Positions 35,375 through 47,450 of a stretch of 64,000 nt of DNA are shown here, piece by piece. Under the pieces are notes generated by a model. That model saw only the letters and a program-made list of their open reading frames with translations, was not told the origin of the DNA and searched no databases. The DNA is taken from assembly GCA_037577475.1 (NCBI GenBank), contig CM075189.1, positions 33,958,050 to 34,022,049 on the forward strand, read 5' to 3'. Position 1 is the first letter of the stretch; the number at the start of each line of letters is the position of its first letter. The position numbers and the translations under genes were made by a program. Origin of the DNA: Chaunax sp. Z400 (lineage: Eukaryota > Chordata > Actinopteri > Lophiiformes > Chaunacidae).

Positions 35375-37048
35375 GGGCCTGAGCACTAAGCGTGCGAGGA
35401 GCCTATTGTTCTGCAAGGAGTTTTCATTATTATTCACCTCCAAAATGAATCGCCTTTTTGGGGACATGCTCATACTCAAAAACTCATGAAAGTTGGCAGA
35501 AAGATTAGTTGGGTGTGAAATTTATGTGTGATATAGTGATTGGAAATGGGCGTGGCAAAATGGCTAGCTAGGGCCCCCTAAGGTGAAGCCCCTGCCTCCA
35601 GTTTAACGTACATGTACGAAACTCGGTACATATATATATATATATATCTGACCGAGGCAGACAAAAAAACTCTCTTGGAGCAATGCCTTCAAACAAACAG
35701 GAAGAAGGCGATTTTGATTTTTGTGGCCATTTTTTGCCATTTTTGGAAAATCACTCACTTTGTATTTTAACAAACTCCTCCTAGAGCTTTGACCTGATCG
35801 ACTTCAAATTTGGTCAGTACTATCAAAACCCCATGAGGATGAAAAGTTGCTCAAATCCTGAGTTTTCGTTGAATGGTGTGGGCGTGTTTCATCAAACATT
35901 TCATCAAATTTTTATGTGTCACCATGAAACAGAAAGTTGTCATAACTCCATTGTCTAAGGTCCAATCTGTACCACACTTCACACGCTGGTTGAGAGTCCC
36001 GCCCTAAAGACATCCACATGACCAAATTTAGCTATAGTCATAGCGCCACCTACTGGCAATGGGAAATTACATATTTTACGTGTTGATACACTACTACTAG
36101 GCCATTGAGCATATCGGCTTCAAATTCAGTGAGAACAGCAATAACAAGTTGGTAATGCAGGATTCTGAAGCTTGTTTGTTTTCATGCAAAGTTGTAGGTG
36201 TGGCTGTGCGGCGAACGTTGATGTTTCGCCATGAAGCAGGAAGTTGTTATAACTGTGCTGTCAATGGTCCAATCTGCCCCAAACTTCACATGTTTGATTA
36301 GAGTCCCACCCTGAACACATCTATACAGATAAATCTGACAATAGTCACAGCGCCACCTACTGGCAACAGGAAGTTATATACTTCAGAATTGACGTGATAC
36401 TATCAGGCCGTTCACCACAATGACCTCAAATTTAGTCGGTAAAACCATAAGGCCTTGATGAAGCATTATTTTAATATTGTGAGTTTCCGTCACCTGGCAG
36501 CGTCGAGGTGTTTCATGTTCGCCATCAAACAGGAAGTTGGTGTTGAGAGGCCAGGGAAGCTCAGAGGCTCACTAAAATTGACACACTCGTCAAAGGTGGT
36601 AGTACTTTTGATCTCATATGGTTTACAGGATCGGTTGTGGTGAAATGGCTCCACAGCCCCACCTGGAAATCTACAAATAAGCATTCCTGAATCTGTGTTT
36701 AACCTACATGTATGAAAGTTGATAGACATGTTTAATGTCACACCCTGAAGACATCTATGATAGCGCCACCTGCTGGAAAATTTGATTTTGATTACATTTT
36801 CATGGTGTGGCCTTCACATGATATGACCAAAGACAAGTCATAATTATGAGGTGTTGTCTAGCGTCACATAGTGAACACAATGAGGTAAATCACAATCCCT
36901 CCGTCAGTGTCCATAATGCATGCAGATACAGAGCCTTGCATTTATCCAGCTGTGCAGTAGAGAACCCGCAGTTGGCACACGGCCCGATGGGCACACGCCC
37001 CGACGGGCGTCGGGTGCGAGGGCCCGTTCAACGCTGCTTGCAGCTTTA
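35375..37048. repeat. Near-complete modular interspersed repeat (1.67 kb)
   Basis: Begins GGGCCTGAGCACTAAGCGTG and ends with a GC-rich block, GGGCCCGTTCAACGCTGCTT, followed by GCAGCTTTAA. The right end is matched inversely by 11278-11558. Inside, a module of about 307 bp is repeated. The string of CATGAA-CAG-AAGTTGT, AATGGTCCAATCTG-like, AGAGTCCC.CCCT and AGCGCCACCTACTGGCAA occurs at 35917-36067 and 36223-36375, with a diverged third copy ending in AGCGCCACCTGCTGG near 36775. No transposase is encoded and the two ends are not inverted repeats of each other. The class is unassigned: non-autonomous DNA transposon is the first guess. Confidence 0.75.
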
Positions 37049-39493
37049 ATGTGTTTCGTATTCATTAGATGCTGTGCAATCCAGCCATTTAATGCTGGCA
37101 AGTCTCCTAATTAAAGAAATAATAATTAATAAGATAAAAAATAAGGTTTCAATGCATGTAAATGATTACATTCAGCTAGTTCAACCAAAATAGTAACCTA
37201 ATAATTGTGATCCCTGTTTTTGATCAGATTATTATGTGTCACGTTTAATAAGCAGGCCTGTAGTCAGCTCTGAAACATGGATTTTTACATTAATGCCGAT
37301 ACAGCATCTCTCAATAGGATTCAATTTAAATGAATTAACAGCAGCTAAAAATGACAGGAAATGAAAACTGTCAGAGCAAGAGCGAAACACAGAGGCTGAT
37401 GAGATTAATTTCATTACAGATGAATGAATTCTGAGATCTACAACCCATTACAGACGGCAAACAGTGAGCTTCAGCAGAGCGGAGATACAATGCTGACAAA
37501 AGCATGTTCACAGAAACACATACAGCACACGTACTAACTACTACTATCAAAGCTGCAGGATCAAGTTCATATTAATGAACTGACAATAAATTAGATAGGA
37601 TACTGTGTGAGACAAGGGGCCCCACGTTACACCCTGTCCCACTTTAAGTCACTGACTATCTTGTTTCAATCATTCTCATCTACTCCAACACATTAAGTAG
37701 AATAGAGCAGGCAAAAATAAAACATGAGGGATATTTAGACAGATATAGGACATTGTCAGACCAATCAAATTGCTTGAATGATGTGTGTCACATTGTTCTG
37801 TCTGTGCCACTAATCTAAGTAGCCAACCAAAATAAACCCAGGAGTTAAAGTAAGATGAAGCAGGTGGGGAACACTAAATTCTGGTGTAACATTAAGAGCC
37901 AGACTAGGTCCAGGAAAATGTGTAATTTAATGAATTAAATTTTATTACATATGTCCTATCTCATTCCATCATCTCTAGGACTATGCCATAATAATGACAG
38001 AATGATACCAGAGATGATGCACTGACAGCAGTACTGACAGTGAAGTCATGTGACAGGATGGTGAGTGTTCTTCAGATCAAACAGACATTTAAATATATGT
38101 CAAATTAAACATTACATATGAAACCAAGTTTTAGTTACTTTTTTGTCCGGACTGCAAACCGACCATCAATAGTACTGTTCACTTTCATTTAAATTCAAGT
38201 CCAGTTCAGCTACATGACATCATGTTTGTACATTGTAGAATGTGAGTAAACATCAGCAACACAACTGTAAAAATGAACAACACATATTGATTGTAAGTAA
38301 TTACTGGAAATTATTTCCATTTGTCCTTGGATGACAACATTTGCATGGATTTAAATAACACAAATGGATGCCAACCCTCAGGGATGTTCACACCCATCTG
38401 CTAAAAAGTACAACAAAAAACAAGTGAGGTGGCAAAAGCAACTAGTTAGGACAAAGTGCTTTTGAATGAACTAAGAGGAAAGTCGTTGAATATTTCTCCC
38501 AACAAAAATTACCCAAAATTGTGCAAGAGAATAGTTTGTCCCAACTGGTGTCTGTATTGTAACCAACAGGGGACCACTGGTGTATGAAGTGAATCTAATA
38601 ACACTGTACAGCATACATACAAGTGAAGGTATTGAATATGTTTCCCTACACTGCTGTAGTAGAACCAGCTGAAGTCCATTAATGTGAAATGATTTTGGTG
38701 AGACGACACTGCATAACAGTAAAATTATTACGTTTTTGTTCTATCTAATTTGGGTTTTGCACTTTGCCAGATGTACTCAGAGGCTGACGAAAATGAGATT
38801 GTACCTCATTGTCTACCACACGCTGATGAGTTATTGATCCAAGAATTTCAAATCTGTGAATATCGGACAAACTTACCGAAATTAATAATAGTTAGTTTGT
38901 GCCGTGAAATGACAAACCGAGGGTTAAACAGCTTCTTACAATCAGAAAGAGATGACAGAAGGATTAACATATAATAAAAAGCCTTCAGGTGACAAAAGGA
39001 AGCACAGAAAGGAGGAGTTTTTTTTCTCCATCTGAATTTTATTATCCCCCAAACCTCATGTATCCTTTCACACCACTGGGCCCCTGCATGAAAACAGAGT
39101 TGATGCTGATTTCTCCTAAGAGGGCGACTCATGGTGTCAGGTCTGCATCAAAGGTCTTTATTCAGTCCAGCCCACTTTAAACCTCTGCATGTACCTGTCC
39201 ATACTGTAACAGACCACATTCTTCTGGAGAACCAGAGCATAATAAAATAAAATACGTACTGTTGTCATGTAAACTGGCAAAATGCAACTCTGGCTGAAAA
39301 GGATGACGACACATCCCCGCTTCGTGCATGCATGCTAGGGTTCCTGCCAGCCTTACTCACGCACACAGACAGCAAACAGCCCACTATGGCCAGAATAACA
39401 ACAACAGAAATACAGCGTCTGACTGTCTGGTTTTGTTTGTACTGCAGACTCTATTGAGTTTATTAACGCTCCTCCAAAGTAGATTTGTTGAAC
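37049..39493. other. 2.4 kb without a recognisable gene
   Basis: AT-rich with an 8-bp inverted repeat AATTTAAT/ATTAAATT near 37925. The frame at 38750-38974 (74 codons) opens after a CAG and looks slightly protein-like but has no family match, and no splice pair supports it. Confidence 0.4.
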
Positions 39494-39689
39494 CACCACT
39501 GTGATCTTATTCTGTAATGTTGATTTTGAAAAGTTACACCACCAACTACTGCCTTGTCATACAGACTACAGCGTTTTCGATCGTTTTTGCTGATTTGTGT
39601 GTAGGGGGATGGTTTTGGATACGATGCCAAACTCAGAAGGTTTTGAAAAAGTTTCCAGCAAAAACATTGTCGTGTAAAGGGGGCCTCAG
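39494..39689 (+). repeat. Dispersed repeat family C, copy 1
   Basis: Matches 45962-46165 nearly end to end: CACTGTGATCTTATTCTG, AATGTTGATTTTGAAAAGTT, ACACCACCAACTACTGCCTT and AGAAGGTTTTGAAAA, then GTCGTGTAAA.GGGGCC. About 200 bp, non-coding. The type is not established; it resembles short non-autonomous DNA elements. Confidence 0.85.
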
Positions 39690-40491
39690 ACTCCTGTCCA
39701 GTAACCTGAATGTACAGTAAACTGGGAATAATGGATGGATTTGAGCAGATTTTTAAAAAAAAACAGCAGATTGCACTCCTTTGAAACCATCAATGGTGAG
39801 TATAAATATATATTTTATTTGGCAAATTGTAAATTATGTCATGTTTTGTGTGAATTTGGCAAATTCCTTTCCCTCTTTCTACCATGTCTGTATGTGTGAG
39901 GAGCTTTTGTGTTTGTGTGTGTGTGAATATGTGATAATAAGTGTGCCTGACAACATGAATGAGTTGAACTCGCATAAATTGTGTTGCCTAAATTCAATAG
40001 TAGTGAGCATGAAAAAAGGACTCCTGTATGTGACCTTACAGTGGCCCAAAGAGTGATATTTGTAGCCCCACACTCTTCTGTGATGAATCCGGTGCCTTTG
40101 GTGTGAGTGTGAAGTATATTAATACCACACCTGCAACAAAGTAGAACATTAATCCAAAAAATACTATCACACACATTTCCTGCATGAAGGAAATGAAAGA
40201 CCTTCTTAACGAGCACATTTCCTGCTTCGGTCTCAACATGATGGAGCCATGAACCAGTCATTGCTGGACTGGAAGAGGAGGACAGAAAATCCACACAGAC
40301 GTAGTAAAATATAAACTCCATACTGAAGCATTCCAGCTGGTGCTTTTTGATTCTATTTGATTCTTCAGAGCCTTCAAAAAGCTGCTCATGTAGTAAATAT
40401 TCCCAAAGATGTTTGACTTGACAGCTACTCATCAATCACTTCTTTATTCTCTTTACCACAACCATTAACTCACACCAGTCCTGGATGAGAG
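39690..40491. other. No gene recognised
   Basis: A minus-strand frame of 198 codons (39839-40435) is the longest non-repeat frame in the window. Its translation is histidine/threonine-rich at the end because of GT-rich DNA (39900-39930), and it shows no domain. I do not call it a gene. Confidence 0.35.
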
Positions 40492-40824
40492 CCCTGGGTG
40501 CACATAACTGGAGCGCATGCGTGCAAAATAAACGATGCACAGCATATATTAGAAGAAGCACTTTTGTGCTTCACCATCGTGTCTGTGTCTAACAACGGAG
40601 AGTTGAATCAATGAATTAAGGTGTGAAACAAACAGCACAGGACATAGTAAAGGGGCTTCTGCAATGTTTGTGGTTTATGGGATGAGTGGAAGAAGAAGTT
40701 GGTTTCAGTCTGCACACGGAGCTGCAGTCAGTGTTGGAGTTTTCAACAGGGTCGTTCCTAAATAGTGTGAGATGGTGGTGATCAGGGATTCCTTGTTCAT
40801 TTTCTGTGTACCGCCCACATCACT
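40492..40824 (+). mobile_element. hAT-like element, partial copy
   Basis: Aligns over about 330 bp with the left part of the element at 59064-59767. Shared are GGGTGCACATAACTGG (its degraded end), AACAGCACAGGACATAGTAA, AGGGGCTTCTGC, GTGGTTTATGGGATGAGTGG and TGTGTACCGCCCACATC. It stops at about 40824, without the right end or target duplication. Confidence 0.8.
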
Positions 40825-41064
40825 GAAAACCAAAGAAGAGCAAAGAAGCAGAAATAGCAAATTAGTCTGTTTGTTTTCACACAAGAGACAAGTGGAAATA
40901 ATGAATTAATGAGTGGAAAAACCTGCAGAACTGCATTTAGCTGGAGGAAGAAAAAAGAAGGAAGAAAAATAGAAAAACAACAAAAACTGCCTTTGGTTGA
41001 TCAGCAGAATAAAATGACTGATTTTGATGCTGAAGATTAGGAGTGGAAGAGATGTAGCCACAGG
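40825..41064. other. Short unassigned spacer
   Basis: A-rich with GAAGAAAAAAGAAGGAAG patch; no signal. Confidence 0.4.
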
Positions 41065-41083
41065 GTGTGTGTATGTGTGTATA

Positions 41084-41160
<77 letters not shown>

Positions 41161-41176
41161 GGGGGGGGGGGGGGGG
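41065..41176. repeat. (GT)n tract followed by G17
   Basis: About 94 bases of GT/GTAT repeat run directly into a run of 17 G (41160-41176). Such a junction can form Z-DNA and quadruplex-type structure. Confidence 0.97.
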
Positions 41177-41264
41177 TCCCTGTCTGCAGCTAATTATGAT
41201 CTGTCATTCACCTAGTCTTTAACTTTAATTATAGATCATTGCCAAGTCTTCACCCATATTATGC

Positions 41265-41266
<2 letters not shown>

Positions 41267-41299
<33 letters not shown>
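41267..41299. repeat. (CA)16 microsatellite
   Basis: Pure CA tract 90 bases after the GT/G17 tract, in inverse orientation to it. Confidence 0.97.
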
Positions 41300-41301
<2 letters not shown>

Positions 41302-42473
41302 TGTTAGTTCTTTCCTGTTGGGTGGATTCTATGACATTGGTTGTTTCAGACCTGAAATAATCCCTATTAATGCTGAATCCTGATCATCTTTATTCTCATT
41401 TGCTTCATGTAACAGTCAAACTAATGGAACAAGCACAATGATTTAGATACATATGATATAAAACATGGAGTAAAAAAACTATACAAACACCATTTGGACA
41501 TGAATATGTGGCGACCGCTGTGAGTCAGTACATGTTTGGTTTGTAACCAAGCATACGTTTGACTATGTAAGCCTAACATATTTAAGTTAGGCTTACATTA
41601 AAATGTCATCAATATGGCAGTTCAACAAAGAGCCTGAAAAGGGGGCTGAGAAGCATCCAGATGATTGCTCTTCACCCTTAAAACCCTGCTGTTACTCAGG
41701 AGGGAGAAGTGGAAACTACATCCGTTTCTCCTCCTGTCATTTTTCTGCTGATAACAAAATTCATTTTATCTCTATTAGAAACAACAAATAGGGAACGTTG
41801 TGGTCATGGGAGATTGATGATGTCTTCTTTCAGCCACTGCCTGCCTGAGTAATTTTCTTTTCTTGGCATGTCCCTATTTTTTCCTCTTCCTCATCCTCCC
41901 TATCACTCAACTGACATCCCATAATTTCCCGGTGGGCTAATGGCTGAACGTAGGAGTCGATGGGTGGATTGGAAGGGGTGGGGGGTTGACTTTGTGGGAT
42001 CATGAGTGAGAGACAGAATGGAGGCCCAGAGAGAAAGGTAAAAAGAAGAAGAAAAAAGAATTAGTATGAAATGCTGCTGCTGTCAGACTGAGCGTGCTCA
42101 GTACATGGTTTAAAGGCCTTCACCAACCTGCTCCTCTCTTTCTCTACCTCATTAAACTAATTCTGCTCTCAAGTAAAAAAGAAAATATCTTTATCTCATC
42201 ACCATTTAGAATAGATTTTGACTATTGGCAATATTGTTAAAGTCAGTGTTAATGAGCCGTGTAAAATAATTCTTTCTGATCTCAATATGTATAATAGAAA
42301 ATCAGATGTACAAATCACATAATAAAATAAGAAGTTTTATGCAATGAATTGTGTTTTGCTTTTTGAATCACACTTTGCAACAGCATCATTAGATAAAAGG
42401 CAAAAGTCCCTTTTATGCCGCCTGTTCTAAGGGGGGCTGTTGCACTTTTAAATTTTCAAATGCATAAAGTCAT
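41300..42473. other. No gene recognised; one clean hairpin
   Basis: Holds the hairpin at 41566-41597 and a GA-rich patch (42000-42060). Frames up to 62 codons have no motif. Confidence 0.4.
41566..41597. other. 12-bp perfect hairpin
   Basis: TGTAAGCCTAAC (41566-41577) and GTTAGGCTTACA (41586-41597) are separated by an 8-base loop. Confidence 0.85.
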
Positions 42474-42887
42474 TGTTACGTCCCAAGAAGTTGTCTAGGA
42501 GATTACAGGGAGTAACAAGGATAATAAAACCCAGGAAAAATAGCCATGTGGGAAAAGAGCTCTTAAATATAAACAAGGATATTTATTTTAAAAAAACGGT
42601 ACAAACTGAAATACGCCAAAACTGAAACTTCAACTAGCAACCAAGGCAGTAAACTCTAAACACAAGGGTTGAACGCAAAATCGCACAGCGCTCCACGCTG
42701 GCTTGTAGGTCTGAGAGAGAGACTGGCTGCAGCTCTCTGCTGCTTCTTAAGCACCTCTGCTCAATTAGGTGATTTGGGACACCTGCTGCACCTTCACTGC
42801 AGAGGAGGAGGGCAGAACCTGCAAAGAGAGAGAGAGAGAAACCAGGACTAGGGTGCCAGCAGACACTCCTACACAGGGAACGCAACA
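42474..42887 (-). mobile_element. Gypsy-type solo LTR
   Basis: On the minus strand the segment starts TGTTGCGTTCCC (42887 downward) and ends CTTGGGACGTAACA (42474), giving the short inverted TGTT.C...G.AACA termini of an LTR. It has an AATAAA signal in the expected R region (ATTTATTTTA on the plus strand near 42580), a pyrimidine/GA tract and about 414 bp length. Flanks GTCAT and CTCAT differ by one base and may be the 4-5-bp target duplication. No internal gag/pol lies on either side, so it is a solo LTR left by recombination between two LTRs. The 3' end (CTTGGG...GTAACA) is like that of the LTR at 53138-53496. Confidence 0.8.
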
Positions 42888-43433
42888 CTCATATACAGAG
42901 AATTATTAATTTTACCAAGAGCAATAACAACACAAACCTTGAACTACAATAAACAATAATATAATCTGTTATCTAATGATGAAAATAAAACATTTTCAAA
43001 TTGTTTGATGAGAAAATGGAGGGAATAAAACCTTGCTGAAGACAGTGAAAAGAAGTCATGTTATTCTGGAGTAAATGTGAAGGACAGCATAATGGAGTGC
43101 ACTTTGAATTGGCCTCTGTGCTCTCATAGAAAATCACAGAGCTTTTTGAAGCAGGTCTTAACCTGTACAAAAGGTAAGTGCGGTAGAGGAGATGTCATGT
43201 CCCATCATTCACAGCAGCCTCAATGTAAATCACTAAAGGAAAGCTCATTATTTCCTCTTGTGCTTGATTCAAACGCTTTTCACCCAATGTCAGGAGGTTT
43301 TCACTTTTGAACTCGATTTACCTGAATGTACCCATGTCAAACTGTCTATCAAGGGAAGAAGCTAACAGCACGTTTCATAAAGACATTCATAGTGCTTTAC
43401 AGATGAGACATGCTGATAATAGGACAATACAAA
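42888..43433. other. No gene recognised
   Basis: AT-rich DNA between the LTR and the LINE tail; no motif. Confidence 0.4.
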
Positions 43434-43560
43434 TTCAATTCAATTCAATTCAATTCAATTTATTTGTATAGCGCCAAATCACAACAAAAGTTATATCAAG
43501 GCACTTTACAAAAAGAGCAGGTCTAGATAATAGACCTGCTAGTAGGTCTAGTATACTAGC
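43434..43560 (-). mobile_element. LINE 3' tail with (TTGAA)n repeat
   Basis: On the plus strand AATTC repeats (43434-43458) are followed by TATTTGTATAGCGCCAAATC, ACAACAAAAGTTATATCAAG and GCACTTTACAAA. Read inversely this is a LINE/SINE-type terminus with an ATAAATTGAATTG tail, a form seen in many fish genomes. The body upstream is not preserved; a small inverted repeat CTAGATAATAGACCTGCTAG follows. Confidence 0.7.
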
Positions 43561-43589
43561 AGGCAGTATATGCTAGTGCTATGGGATGG

Positions 43590-46330
43590 TGGACCACTGG
43601 TGATATGGAAATCCATCATCGTCCTTTTTCTCCATGGCCCACCAGTCTTACACGAGAATAGATTAAATCCTGTTGGAAAAAAAGTTACTCTCGACTCTTG
43701 AATCTAGTGACTTTTAGAATATTATTTCAGACCACAGCCCAGTAGCAATGCGACTTCACTTTCCGGACCGTATACGCCCACAACAAGACTGGAGATTAAA
43801 GGCATATTGATGCCTTTCTTGAGATGAACTGCCAATCAGAGATGAGTATAAGTGTGGGAGGCCATGAGAGCATACCTTCGTGGATAAATCATATCTTATA
43901 AAAGTATGAAAAGGAGAAGGACAAATCACATGAGAGAGCTTGTGAATCTGATCAGTGGCATCAATAAGAGACTCAACCAAGCCATCTGCTGAACTGTATG
44001 AAGAACGCATCACGCTGCAGCTCGAATAAGACCCACTGCTTTCTGCTCATGGAGAGCGGCTGTATCTGGAACGCGCTAGCAAGCTACTCTCATACCGACT
44101 GAGACAGTCTGCAGCAGACAGTTTAATAGCAGGGATTACAACAGCAGCCTGGACACCACTTCAGACCAGAGGGGCATTAGCAACCAATTTAAGAACTTCT
44201 ATGAGAAGCTTTACTCCTCTGAGGTCTCTGATAGCTCGTACACCTCTTTTTTTTTTAAAGATCTTTTGCTCCCAACACTGGAACCTGACGATGCATCATC
44301 TTATGAAGGGGACATTTCTAAAAAGCAGATCGATCAAGCAATTACAGGTCACAGGTTGTCATAGTGGTCCTTCTTGAAAAATAGAAGAAGAAAAAAAAGA
44401 CTCAAACAGGCCACAAAGATGAGCACAAAGTATTTGACCACACTCAATTTGATTATTTCTTTTCAGCTCTTGGAATGTTCGGCTTTAGTTCCAGCTTCAT
44501 CTTCAGGATAAAGGTTCTCTTTGGCTACACAAATAAAGGTCCGTACTGCAACGCCATTTTAGACAACTTCGCCCTCCAACAGGGCCCAAGCCTGTCACCT
44601 CTTTTATTTGACACAGCCATAGAACCTTTAGCTGTTGCCCTTAGGGAAGTATACAGATATTATGTGGGGAGGCCATACTCATAAACTGTCCCTAAATGCA
44701 GACATTGGTTACTAGACAGCTTGGACCTGCTTAGGCTGTTCCAGCTGCACCTGATATAATCACATCCTTCAGAACATCTGGTTACAAAGTTAACCTGGCC
44801 AAAAGAAGACTATTTCCTAACAACACACAGGCTTCACAACTCTCATTTGCTGAACTTTTAAAGTAGTCACTGACTTGTTCACCTGCCTACGGATGTTTGC
44901 CACGTGGGAATTTAAAGAGCTGTTCAGAGGTGGTTTTCAAGCAGCCTTTGAAAAGGCCAACGAGGACCTCAAACGATGGGTATCTCTCCCTATCTCAATA
45001 GCAGGCAGGATTAACTCAGTTAAAATGGTCATTATGCAGAGAATGCTATATTACTTTCAGGCAATGCTGTTTTCTTTTTCGAGGTCTCTCTTTATAGAGT
45101 TAGACACTTCCAAAAAAAAAAAATCCCTCGACTACATAATGCGTTTTTAGAAAGGTGCAAGTCAGAGCAGCATCTCTCACTACCAAGCTCCATTACTACT
45201 GGCCTGCAAATATTCTTGGCTGCCCCACTTTCAAGATGGAGATGGACCTGTTTGGTCCAGAATGGAACAACTCTGATGCGAGTCACTAGCCCTCCTCTCC
45301 AGGTTATATGCTCCCCTACCACTAAAGCAGGAAATACCACCTGATCAACCCTGTGCTCATCAGTTCCTTCAGGATTTTGTCACAGTTTAAGATGGATGGA
45401 TTGGATATAAACAAATTATCTCACACATAAGGGACTGAAATGGATTGCTGGCCTTTTCCGTAGTGTTTGCATCCTTTGACCACTTAGTTATAGAATATGA
45501 CATTCTAAGGAAATACTATTTAATATGATCACAAATTCAGGGCTATAGCTGTAAACACATCCTTTCTTTTCCAGCTGCCAGACCCGGGTGATGCATGGAA
45601 GTCTGTGCTGGCTTGGACCCCTTCCAGGAGGGCTCTGTGTCAAGACTATATTATTATTCATTCTAACTAATGGGATCTGGCAGTCTGCAATTGAGAGAAT
45701 ACACAACTCCCTCATCTGCGTGAGACATAGAGCGCTCAAGTTTTTGAAGGAGCAGGCTTGCCGGTCTACATCCTGATGTTGACCAGCACCCCGACAGGTT
45801 ATATCATATGTTCTTTTCATGTCAATCAATTGATCCAATTTGGTCTTCAAGGTTTGAAACCCTCTTTAAAATGTACGACATCATACCCCCAAACCCTGTA
45901 ACCACTATATATTTTGAGAAGTTCCAGAGGAGGTGCTGCTTTCAATGTGGATTTGCTGCATCACTACTGTGATCTTATTCTGAAATGTTGATTTTGAAAA
46001 GTTACACCACCAACTACTGCCTTGGCATACAGACTACAGTGTTTTCAATCGTTATCCGGATCCATGTGTACGGGGATTGTTTAAGACACAATGCAATGTG
46101 AACGCAGAAGGTTTTGAAAACGCAAAGAAAACACAGCAAACACGTTGTTGTGTAAACGGGCCCTTATTCTCTCTAAGAGGAAAGAATCCACCATCACATG
46201 CTTGCTGGGTCAAGGATGTAGCAGCACCCCTAAATCTAGAAGAAATGAGGTACCAATGCCAAGGCACTATTAGAAAATACCACAAGACATGGCAACCCTC
46301 ACTGGCCTTCCCTGTGGAAATCTGATGGAA
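43590..46330 (+). mobile_element. L1-type LINE ORF2, decayed, interrupted by a family C repeat
   Basis: A 5'-truncated L1 copy. The first part is the end of the APE-type endonuclease: HQSYTRID near 43640 and ISDHSPVAM (43724-43750). Then comes the linker with NQFKNFYEKLYSSE (about 44184). The reverse transcriptase follows with a gap: motif A region DEHKVFDH near 44420, FGFSSSFI, QQGPSLSPLLFDTAIEPLAV, and the catalytic box in which the expected YADD is changed to NADI (44695-44706). Next are WVSLPISIAGRINSVKMVIM (44970-45030), YYWPANILGCP near 45190 and HMFFSCQSIDPIW near 45808. A family C repeat sits at 45962-46165. After it the L1 C-terminus resumes: PPSHACWVKDVAAPLNLEEM and KTWQPSLAF. Several frameshifts and stops make it inactive. 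Introduced A-rich debris fills 44370-44400. Confidence 0.9.
45962..46165 (+). repeat. Dispersed repeat family C, copy 2, inserted in the L1
   Basis: Same unit as 39494-39689. It separates two parts of the L1 C-terminal coding sequence: the region around FQRRCCFQCGFAAS before it and LFSLRGKNPPSHACW after it. The insertion is therefore younger than the L1. Confidence 0.85.
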
Positions 46331-47325
46331 TAGAACCTTATGCATGGCTAAATAAAGTTTCATTTCCCCATGATTACTGCAATATACCCATGAGTGTCAC
46401 TTGTAATATATAGAAATAGTCATGTGAATATTAATATTTATCTACCTTAAAAATGTTTTAGTCATTCAAAAAGCGTAATAATCAACCAGTCATGCAGGAC
46501 GCCTTCAACAGAATGAAATTCGTGATGTGTTTTACCGAAACCAGCGAGACTAGATGAGGCAAACAGTATTAACTTCTGTACTTAAAAGGCCCAGCCAGAA
46601 TTACTTTGACCCACCCAACGTTGAAATCCTGGCGCTGCACCTGTCATTTTTAATGCTGCTGCTAATGTTGCTGATGTTTGTACTCCCACTACAGTAAAAT
46701 GAAGTTTGGGGATATGTGAATATAAAGCCACCACTGCAGCTTTAGCTATTTCCAAAAGGTTGAATTCTTCAAACACAGAAAAACATGATGCAAAAACAGG
46801 CAGGGTTCAGACTAAGAAGCACAGACCTGGCAAACAGCTGCACCTGTAAAGTGGCCATGTCAGTCAATAGGAGTGAGAAGGCCTTCTGTATCGCTTTCTG
46901 AAGCAGATTTGTCACCGAGCTGATGCATACTGATTGTAGTTTGGATGCAATGGGCTGTAATGCGTAATCATGATGTCCTTGTGCGTGTAATGGAGTCTGG
47001 CAGCCTGCACTGGCTTTGGACCATCTGTGACTGGGAGCCAAGCAGCCATGATGTTTGTGACCACATTCAAGGTTTGACAGAGCAACTTATGACTTAACTC
47101 CCCCATTCACTCTCTATTAAACGGGATATAAAGCTGAGCTGGGTACTAGTGAGATGTTTTACTGGACTGGTCCTGAACAGCTGTCCACAGGTTATAAATA
47201 TGAAACATTAGTACAGTCTTCCAGAGAACATCCAGTCATTCCTCAAATGACCCAACATTTACCCACATACCCAGGCTCAGTGCATCATGGGAAGTCCCCC
47301 AACAGCCCCCCAGCAGTCTAGGCCT
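46331..47325. other. No gene recognised
   Basis: At 46574-46643 the minus strand begins CAGGTGCAGCGCCAGGATTT, faintly like a hAT end, without a partner. The remainder shows short frames only. Confidence 0.4.
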
Positions 47326-47450
47326 ACAGCAGCATAGCTAAAGACTAGCCTAAGTCAGCCTTAATTATAAGCTTCATCAAAAAGGAAAGTTTTAATCCTA
47401 CTCTTAAATGTAGAGAGTGTGTCTGCCTCCCAGACCGAGAATAAATATCA
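47326..47450. repeat. Fragment of a fish interspersed repeat
   Basis: AGGCCTACAGCAGCATAGCT, TAAGCTTCATCAAAAAGGAA and AGTTTTAATCCTACTCTTAA form a pattern familiar from fish LINE/SINE 3' regions. Ends are not resolved. Confidence 0.45.

Noticed and set aside
38750..38974. A 74-codon frame preceded by a CAG acceptor-like site
   Set aside because: No donor at its end, no protein family, and the following sequence quickly meets stops.
39839..40435. A 198-codon minus-strand frame, the longest outside simple repeats
   Set aside because: No domain, no conserved motif, and it partly overlaps GT-rich DNA; no flanking splice or promoter signals.
46574..46643. CAGGTGCAGCGCCAGGATTT as a hAT terminus
   Set aside because: No partner end or 8-bp duplication could be found; one half only.
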